From the NCBI GenBank assembly GCA_023441255.1, contig JAEZPW010000353.1:1-6253 (forward strand): a stretch of DNA of 6,253 nt. Reading direction: 5' to 3'. This document shows positions 5,072-6,253 of the stretch, one piece after another (position 1 is the stretch's first letter; each line of letters starts with the position of its first letter). The notes below the pieces were generated by a model. The model made no database searches. It was not told the DNA's origin and worked only from the letters and a program-made list of their open reading frames with translations. Both the position numbers and the translations under genes were made by a program. This stretch comes from Acidobacteriota bacterium. GTDB taxonomy: Bacteria > Acidobacteriota > Terriglobia > Terriglobales > Acidobacteriaceae.

Positions 5072-5830
5072 CTACGCCATCTCAGGGTTCGGCAAGGGCA
5101 GCGGCTTCGCCAAGCGAAATGCCTCCAGCACTTTGATCACGATCCATGCGGGATCCACTTCAAGCTTCTTTCGATTCATGCTGAACTTCGACGAGGCCGG
5201 GTATTGATGATGGTTGTTGTGCAGTCCCTCGCCCCCTGTAAGCCACGCAACAATCCGTAGATTCGTTGCCGTGTTTCCGAAATTTCGGTACCCAAGCACG
5301 TGGCATGCTCCGTTGATGACGGCGCTCAGGCCGACATAGGTCACGCCTTGCAGCACAAATACTGCTACGCCGATCAGGGCTCCCGTCCACCCCGGAACGA
5401 GCAGCCAGAACGCCCCCGCAAACAGCAATGTGCCGAGTGACAGTCCCATCCACCCGCGGCTGAACATCCGTTCTGCCCGCGTGTGTGGAATATCGCGCGT
5501 GTATTTCTCCAGCACCTCTGGACGGTTCGCCTCCCGGGCATAGTAGAAGGCGTTCCATAGCAGCACATTCCATAGCCCCTTCAAGTACGGGCTGTGCGGA
5601 TCACCGTCTTCGTCCGTGAAGTGATGGTGTTTTCGATGAACAGCGACCCACTCCCGGGTCACTATGCCGGTCATGATCCACAACTGAAGTTGCATCAGCA
5701 ACGCAACCGCTGGATGCAGCTTCAAGCCTTTGTGCGCCATCGTGCGGTGAAGGTAGATTGTCGTGGAATAACTTGAAATTTGGGCAGCTGCAAGGGTAAC
5801 CAGGAGGGCGATCAACAGGGTCGTCCACAT
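5072..5830 (-). CDS. Delta-9-type membrane fatty acid desaturase
   Basis: This 252-residue protein belongs to the membrane acyl desaturase family, which uses a di-iron centre and O2 to introduce a cis double bond into acyl chains. All three histidine boxes are present: HX4H (H28-H33, HRTMAH), HX2HH (H65, H68, H69, in HRKHHHFTDEDGDPHSP) and HX2HH (H204, H207, H208, in GEGLHNNHH). N173 and H177 (NGACH) fit the additional metal-site pattern of delta-9 stearoyl-CoA desaturases. Hydrophobic stretches lie at about 3-18, 40-57, 128-146 and 149-172. It is shorter than eukaryotic enzymes and lacks a cytochrome b5 domain, as is usual for compact bacterial forms. ATG 5828-5830 follows GAGGA at 10 nt, a slightly long spacing. 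No convincing promoter was found in the 183 bp upstream. The acyl carrier (lipid, CoA or ACP) and the regioselectivity are inferred only from the family. Confidence 0.93.
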   Translation of the reverse strand: MWTTLLIALLVTLAAAQISSYSTTIYLHRTMAHKGLKLHPAVALLMQLQLWIMTGIVTREWVAVHRKHHHFTDEDGDPHSPYLKGLWNVLLWNAFYYAREANRPEVLEKYTRDIPHTRAERMFSRGWMGLSLGTLLFAGAFWLLVPGWTGALIGVAVFVLQGVTYVGLSAVINGACHVLGYRNFGNTATNLRIVAWLTGGEGLHNNHHQYPASSKFSMNRKKLEVDPAWIVIKVLEAFRLAKPLPLPNPEMA

Positions 5831-6013
5831 CTATGACTGATCCTCAATACGGAAATTGCGCTTGCACGCGCAGATACTTCGGGGGACTGAACTAACAAAC
5901 TATGCAACTGTGGACTTTGATGCCGATGGAAACTGGCAGATTTACTTTTTGTTGCCTGAGACTTCTCGGTTAGCGGCAGAACCTTGCACAACCTCGTGCT
6001 CCCCACCCGCAGT
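5831..6013. other. Intergenic region upstream of the desaturase gene
   Basis: This 183-bp gap between two minus-strand genes shows only the GAGGA ribosome binding site (5845-5841). On the minus strand I find no -10/-35 pair better than chance and no strong hairpin with a T-run after the upstream gene. The short frames here lack support. Confidence 0.4.
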
Positions 6014-6253
6014 TCACCTGCTCAAGCCGGCCCATTTTTCGAGAAGTCCGAGGGTCGCGGCGTAGTCCAGATCGTCATGTCCCTCCTCGCTCGCGATTTC
6101 ATACACTTCGTCCACGGTCGCTATCCCGGGCAGTTTGACACGCGCGTCCTTTGCTGCCTCGAGCATCAGGTGAATGTCCTTGTGCATGAGCCTTAGCGGG
6201 AAATTTGGCGAAAAATCATGATTCAGAACGAATGGCGCCTTGTAGTCTATAAC
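6014..6253 (-). CDS. C-terminus of an NAD(P)-dependent 3-hydroxyacid dehydrogenase (HIBADH / 6PGDH-like), partial
   Basis: A minus-strand frame open from the right edge encodes 79 residues and stops at TGA (6016-6014). The peptide contains FSPNFPLRLMHKDIHLMLEAA, then LPGIATVDEVYEIASEEGHDDLDYAA and a terminal LLEKWAGLSR. This is the all-helical C-terminal domain of the beta-hydroxyacid dehydrogenase family, where the stretch F-x-P-x-F-x-x-x-L-x-x-K-D is typical and the final part reads G-x-x-D-x-D-x-A. Family members oxidise 3-hydroxyisobutyrate or reduce tartronate semialdehyde or related aldehydes with NAD(P). The Rossmann domain and catalytic Lys lie beyond the window, so substrate and full length are unknown. 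The frame has no start inside the window. The gene precedes the desaturase on the same strand by 183 bp. Confidence 0.8.
   Translation of the reverse strand, partial: VIDYKAPFVLNHDFSPNFPLRLMHKDIHLMLEAAKDARVKLPGIATVDEVYEIASEEGHDDLDYAATLGLLEKWAGLSR

Overview
The window looks like chromosomal DNA of an Acidobacteriota bacterium (Terriglobia / Koribacter-like). This placement is an inference. It rests on moderately high GC with G/C-rich third codon positions, a small exported coiled-coil protein and a one-helix hypothetical protein that both resemble acidobacterial families as I remember them, and intergenic repeats of a kind I associate with these genomes (one containing GTCATTCCGAGCGAAGCGAGG). 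There are no rRNA or tRNA genes, transposase, phage genes or CRISPR array. I found no clearly new multi-gene system; the content is mostly envelope, lipid and regulatory housekeeping with some unusual details.

Layout, left to right. Positions 2-136 (+) hold the 3' end of an unidentified gene. Positions 219-1067 (+) encode a membrane di-iron hydroxylase of the sterol desaturase / fatty acid hydroxylase superfamily. Positions 1062-1221 are a composite repeat: a 23-nt tandem array that starts at that gene's stop codon and runs into an 81-bp element with 9-bp inverted ends. On the minus strand, an exported coiled-coil protein (2343-1990) lies upstream of an ECF sigma factor (1913-1227), and the two may be co-transcribed. 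A 118-bp divergent intergenic region (2344-2461) carries a perfect TATAAT on each strand. It drives the exported protein leftward and an MscS-type channel (2462-3361) rightward. The channel gene is followed after 18 nt by an SDR-family gene (3380-4171) whose Tyr-x-x-x-Lys active site is replaced by Ser-x-x-x-Arg. A hypothetical membrane-anchored protein (about 4300-4959, start unresolved) follows on the same strand.

A hairpin at 5000-5036 separates this plus-strand run from the convergent minus-strand genes. These are a delta-9-type membrane fatty acid desaturase (5830-5072) and, upstream of it and cut by the window edge, the C-terminus of a 3-hydroxyisobutyrate / 6-phosphogluconate dehydrogenase-like NAD(P)-dependent oxidoreductase (6253-6014).

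Functionally, four products act in or on the membrane: two di-iron lipid-modifying enzymes, a mechanosensitive channel and a one-helix protein. An ECF sigma factor sits among them. A role in membrane adaptation is a reasonable guess, but nothing in the sequence ties the genes into one regulon.
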